A stretch of DNA of 7,891 bases from Methanobrevibacter sp. (GTDB lineage Archaea > Methanobacteriota > Methanobacteria > Methanobacteriales > Methanobacteriaceae), in NCBI GenBank assembly GCA_031289975.1, contig JAITOM010000187.1, forward strand, positions 1-7,891, read 5' to 3'. The position numbers and the translations under genes were made by a program. Below the pieces are notes generated by a model. The model was not told the DNA's origin and searched no databases. It saw only the letters and a list, made by a program, of their open reading frames with translations. Below are positions 5,582-7,891 of the stretch, piece after piece; position 1 is the first letter of the stretch, and the number at the start of each line of letters is the position of its first letter.

Positions 5582-6862
5582 TCACCTTGAAACTTTGATA
5601 TCTTTAAGTTTTAAAATCCATTTAATCCAACTATAAATAGTTGAAGCCCTTCTTTTATAGGTTTCTTCAGAATTAATATTATATAATTTAGATTTTTTCA
5701 TATACTCAACAATAATATCTTTTGAAGGTATTTCTCCACATTTAACATAATATTTAAAAGAAATGTTAAAAACATCATGCTTTAAAATACATTCAACAAG
5801 TTTTAATTGCTTTTCTTTAAAAGGCATTGCAAATATTTCTTTACCTTTTTTAGATAAAGAATAAATTCCATTTCCAAATTTTTCAACTAAACCTAAATAA
5901 ACAGTTGCATTAGCATAATAATCGCTTTGTCTTTCATTAAAAGAATATTTATTAGATATTTGATTTTTATTCAATTTATTTCCTTTTAAATATTCGCAAA
6001 GACTGATTACTCGTTCAAAAGAATCCGCTTGGGGAAAAGGAACTTTAGGTTCTGAAATAATATTAACCGACTCATAAACATTTATAATATCATTTAAAAG
6101 AATATTATCATCATAAAGTAAATAATGGGAATGTTTTTCTAATTTTATAGAATTATAAGAATTATTATCCTTAAATGAATATTCATATAAACTAAAATGA
6201 TCATTTGAATAAAATAAAAAAATATTTTTTATTTCTTTTTCAATAATATTATTAAAAGCTCTGAATGGATAATATAGTTGTCTTATAAGGAAATCTTCTG
6301 GATAACCTATTTTAGCTTCAAATAATGATAGATAATCATGCCCTTCATAAGCACCATCTATTTCCATTTGAGAATTAGAAACACTAATATCGAGTTTTTC
6401 ACCATTTTTTTTAGTAACATAGAAATCAAATTCTTTTGAACTTTTTCTACCATTAATTGTAGAAACCATCTCTTCATCATCTATAAAATCTTGTATAATA
6501 CCTATTATTGAAGCAGTATTTAATGCTACGGATTCGGAATATATGTCTCTAATATCAATACTTTTGATATAATTAGGAAAACCATTAGAAATAGCTTTAT
6601 ATGAAGAAAAAGATTCAGTTTCATGATGAGAAATAAAATCTGAAATAATGTAGTCCCCTCGTGTAATAGGTAATAATGATAAAGCATTTTCTTTGAATAT
6701 ATTTGGTTTTGAATCAGATTGATCAAATTTGGTCATTAATATAGGTTCTCTATATTTTTTAATTTGTTTTGCAGAAATTGCAAATCTACCATTATCTTCA
6801 ATTTCTGACAATATGTTATACTCTTCAAAAAGTAACTTCCAAAAATCATCATTCAATGTCAT
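5582..6862 (-). CDS. Putative type II restriction endonuclease, PD-(D/E)XK, with winged-helix-like C-terminus
   Basis: 426 residues. The opening, with YNILSEIEDNGRFAISAKQI at 15-34, REPILMTKFD at 38-47 and LSLLPITRGDYII at 61-73, matches a widespread family annotated only as 'type II restriction enzyme' (I believe the DUF6996/DUF6997 type; that needs a profile search). A nuclease core is visible: QMEIDGAYEG at 165-174 with E167 and D169, then SLFEAKIG at 179-186 with E182-A-K184, then RQLYYPFRAF at 194-203. From about 279 the pattern FERVISLCEYL, then RQSDYYANATVYLGLVEK and IYSLSKKGKEI looks like a winged helix for DNA recognition, and TYKRRASTIYSWIKWIL at 401-417 closes it. ATG at 6862 with GAGGT ten bases before it. 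It lies upstream of the methyltransferase on the same strand but 398 bases away. No second methyltransferase is present, so either the Dam-like enzyme protects its site too, or its partner is elsewhere or lost. Confidence 0.7.
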   Translation of the reverse strand: MTLNDDFWKLLFEEYNILSEIEDNGRFAISAKQIKKYREPILMTKFDQSDSKPNIFKENALSLLPITRGDYIISDFISHHETESFSSYKAISNGFPNYIKSIDIRDIYSESVALNTASIIGIIQDFIDDEEMVSTINGRKSSKEFDFYVTKKNGEKLDISVSNSQMEIDGAYEGHDYLSLFEAKIGYPEDFLIRQLYYPFRAFNNIIEKEIKNIFLFYSNDHFSLYEYSFKDNNSYNSIKLEKHSHYLLYDDNILLNDIINVYESVNIISEPKVPFPQADSFERVISLCEYLKGNKLNKNQISNKYSFNERQSDYYANATVYLGLVEKFGNGIYSLSKKGKEIFAMPFKEKQLKLVECILKHDVFNISFKYYVKCGEIPSKDIIVEYMKKSKLYNINSEETYKRRASTIYSWIKWILKLKDIKVSR

Positions 6863-6872
6863 AATTTCTTAT

Positions 6873-6948
6873 ACCTCATGATACAATACAATTATAAATG
6901 GTGTCAAAGTGGAGGTTTTGTAAATTTTGGATTTCATATATAAAGAAA
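6873..6948 (-). promoter_or_regulatory. Candidate promoter and ribosome-binding site of the 426-residue nuclease gene
   Basis: On the minus strand CTTTATATATG (6948-6938) lies inside the palindromic element and ATTTATAAT (6899-6891) nearer the gene; GAGGT at 6877-6873 is the ribosome-binding site. The nearer TATA would start transcription so close to the ATG that the ribosome-binding site would be lost, so the distal one, supplied by the repeat element, is preferred. Confidence 0.4.
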
Positions 6949-6973
6949 ACCTCAAATTTTGATAAACCTCCAC
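6901..6973. repeat. Dispersed palindromic element, intact copy B
   Basis: GTGGAGGTTT (6909-6918) is the exact reverse complement of AAACCTCCAC (6964-6973). Pairing continues inward imperfectly (AAATTTTGG against CCTCAAATTTT), giving about 22-bp arms around a loop that contains CATATATAAAG. With the leading GTGTCAAA it aligns to 2841-2916. Two copies in one window suggest a small palindromic mobile repeat; both lie in the same orientation, one before a gene start and one in a gene relic. Confidence 0.7.
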
Positions 6974-7183
6974 AAAAGTTTACAACTTCCAATTATATTT
7001 TATAGAACATTATTATTAATATATTTTGTCAATAACTATAGTGTTTTGTGAAGTTATAGTAATTTTTGAAAAGTTCTTAAATTTTGGATTATAAAATTTT
7101 TTATTAAATTATTTAATTTTAAATATTATTTTATAAAAATCTATAATTTTAAATTTTAAATATAATTTAATCAATATTAATCA

Positions 7184-7249
7184 TTTTAAACTAATATATT
7201 TTAAACTAATATATTTTAAACTAATATATTTTAAACTAATATATTTTAA
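7184..7249. repeat. 15-bp tandem repeat, four copies plus a partial fifth
   Basis: TTTTAAACTAATATA is repeated exactly at 7184, 7199, 7214 and 7229, and a partial unit starts at 7244. The period is not a multiple of one helical turn. It lies in the non-coding region among the 12-mer repeats. It could be an A+T-rich unwinding or iteron region, or simply a slippage-grown minisatellite. Confidence 0.95.
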
Positions 7250-7590
7250 TAATATTTATTATTTAAGAAAATTATTTATTAAGAACTTTATCAAAACCAC
7301 TATATCTATTTTTATCTTCAAAAAATTTTTTATAAAGTATTTTTTAAAAATTGATATTTATCTTTTAAATTAAAATTAAAACATTATGAATCAATTTAAA
7401 TTATAAATATTTATAGTGTTTTGCAAAATTATTTTCTTTTATTTATATATTAATTTATTTAAAATTCAATTAAATATTTGCAATCAGAAATTATTTTTAT
7501 TTCTTTAAATTATTTGAATTAAATTTAAAAGAGTAAATATTAATATTTAATAAAATTAATTTGCAAAAAATTTTTTGAATTAATATAAAA

Positions 7591-7613
7591 AATTAATTAT
7601 ACAAAACACTATA
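7591..7613. repeat. 23-bp direct repeat, first copy
   Basis: AATTAATTATAC followed by AAAACACTATA occurs here and, without mismatch, at 7859-7881, 268 bases on. It contains the 12-mer described for this region. The two copies bracket the 155-bp MITE-like element. Confidence 0.9.
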
Positions 7614-7668
7614 ATTGAATTTATATAAATTAAAAATAATTAATTTCACATAACATCATAGTTGAAGG

Positions 7669-7823
7669 GGCACTGTAAAAAGAGGATGGAAATTCCCAAT
7701 TTGGAATTTGGATTTTAGCATAAAAGCATTAAGCCCATATAGATGTCATTAAACTTTTATCAAACTTTTATCGTCTGTTTTCAATTTTTCAATTGTGAAA
7801 ATCCATGCTAATTTTACAGTGCC
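7669..7823. mobile_element. 155-bp MITE-like element with long inverted ends and 8-bp target duplication
   Basis: GGCACTGTAAAA (7669-7680) is exactly mirrored by TTTTACAGTGCC (7812-7823). Similarity between the ends goes on inward for about 29 more bases at roughly 70% (ATGGAAATTCCCAATT against ATGGATTTTCACAATT), giving about 41-bp inverted ends. The flanks are GTTGAAGG (7661-7668) and GTTGAAAG (7824-7831), an 8-bp direct duplication with one mismatch. No open frame fits in it. This is the structure of a non-autonomous element moved by a transposase encoded elsewhere. As I recall, ISM1 of Methanobrevibacter smithii makes 8-bp duplications; kinship to it is a guess. Confidence 0.8.
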
Positions 7824-7858
7824 GTTGAAAGTTAGAATTTTTGTATTTAAATAAAACG

Positions 7859-7881
7859 AATTAATTATACAAAACACTATA
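7859..7881. repeat. 23-bp direct repeat, second copy
   Basis: Exact copy of 7591-7613, ending ten bases before the window edge. Confidence 0.9.
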
Positions 7882-7891
7882 TATAGATTAA

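Larger units (their letters stand above)
7037..7881. repeat. Four dispersed exact copies of the 12-mer TATAGTGTTTTG
   Basis: Found on the plus strand at 7037-7048 and 7412-7423, and as CAAAACACTATA at 7602-7613 and 7870-7881; a near copy with one extra C, CAAAACCACTATA, is at 7292-7304. The first two point right and the last two left. The 7412 and 7602 copies extend to about 20 of 23 matching bases as an inverted pair around a 202-bp segment, so they may be the ends of a non-autonomous element; iterons or regulator sites are the alternatives. The whole stretch from 6974 to 7891 has no coding potential that I can see. Confidence 0.7.

Noticed and set aside
5433..5636. Plus-strand 67-codon frame in the spacer
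   Set aside because: No ribosome-binding site, A+T-driven composition, no recognisable motif, and its end overlaps the 3' end of the 426-residue nuclease gene.
6526..6726. Minus-strand 66-codon frame
   Set aside because: An out-of-frame shadow within the nuclease gene on the same strand.
7184..7249. CRISPR array
   Set aside because: The units are contiguous 15-mers without spacers, so this is a tandem repeat, not an array; no cas gene is present.
5521..7292. Similar 19-mers TATTTATTAAAAACTTTA (5524) and TATTTATTAAGAACTTTA (7274)
   Set aside because: One mismatch over an A+T-only sequence; could be chance and no flanking similarity was found.
1..7891. tRNA, rRNA or riboswitch
   Set aside because: No GC-rich structured block or tRNA-like motif was seen on either strand; the only compact GC-richer spots are the ends of the mobile elements.

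Overview
The window is very A+T rich (roughly three quarters by eye) and looks like an accessory island from a low-GC, probably host-associated methanogenic archaeon of the Methanobrevibacter/Methanosphaera kind. Reasons are the GGTGAT and GAGGT ribosome-binding sites, an MjaIII/DpnII-like restriction operon, and an Rpn-type nuclease with KEG repeats. A low-GC Firmicute cannot be excluded from sequence alone, and no rRNA, tRNA or housekeeping gene is present to settle it.

Layout. Bases 1-1191 carry one intact plus-strand gene, an Rpn/PD-(D/E)XK transposase-family nuclease. Bases 1192-3380 are a junkyard: a frameshifted end of a probable DDE transposase, then on the minus strand an array of antitoxin/PIN-toxin pieces. 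In the minus-strand direction these are a ruined PIN toxin, an intact ribbon-helix-helix antitoxin, a frameshifted PIN toxin and a 16-codon stub of a second antitoxin. A 168-bp element with inverted ends follows, and then an exact 37-bp second copy of the Rpn gene's 3' end. Most of these relics are too short or too broken to be called as ORFs.

Bases 3381-6862 hold the working block, all on the minus strand and read right to left: a putative PD-(D/E)XK type II restriction enzyme with a winged-helix-like C-terminus, a Dam-family GATC N6-adenine methyltransferase, and a DpnII/MjaIII-family GATC endonuclease that begins at TTG and is coupled to the methyltransferase. The Dam/DpnII pair is a complete GATC restriction-modification system. 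The third nuclease has no methyltransferase of its own in the window. The promoter region of the methyltransferase carries a hairpin with GATC in its loop.

Bases 6863-7891 encode no recognisable protein but are rich in structure: a 65-bp palindromic element also found at 2841-2916, four exact copies of a 12-mer in both orientations, a 15-bp tandem repeat in four copies, a 23-bp direct repeat, and a 155-bp MITE-like element with 41-bp imperfect inverted ends and an 8-bp target duplication with one mismatch.

Overall this reads as a defence island (restriction-modification, toxin-antitoxin, Rpn nuclease) reworked by small non-autonomous mobile elements and by recombination between repeats.
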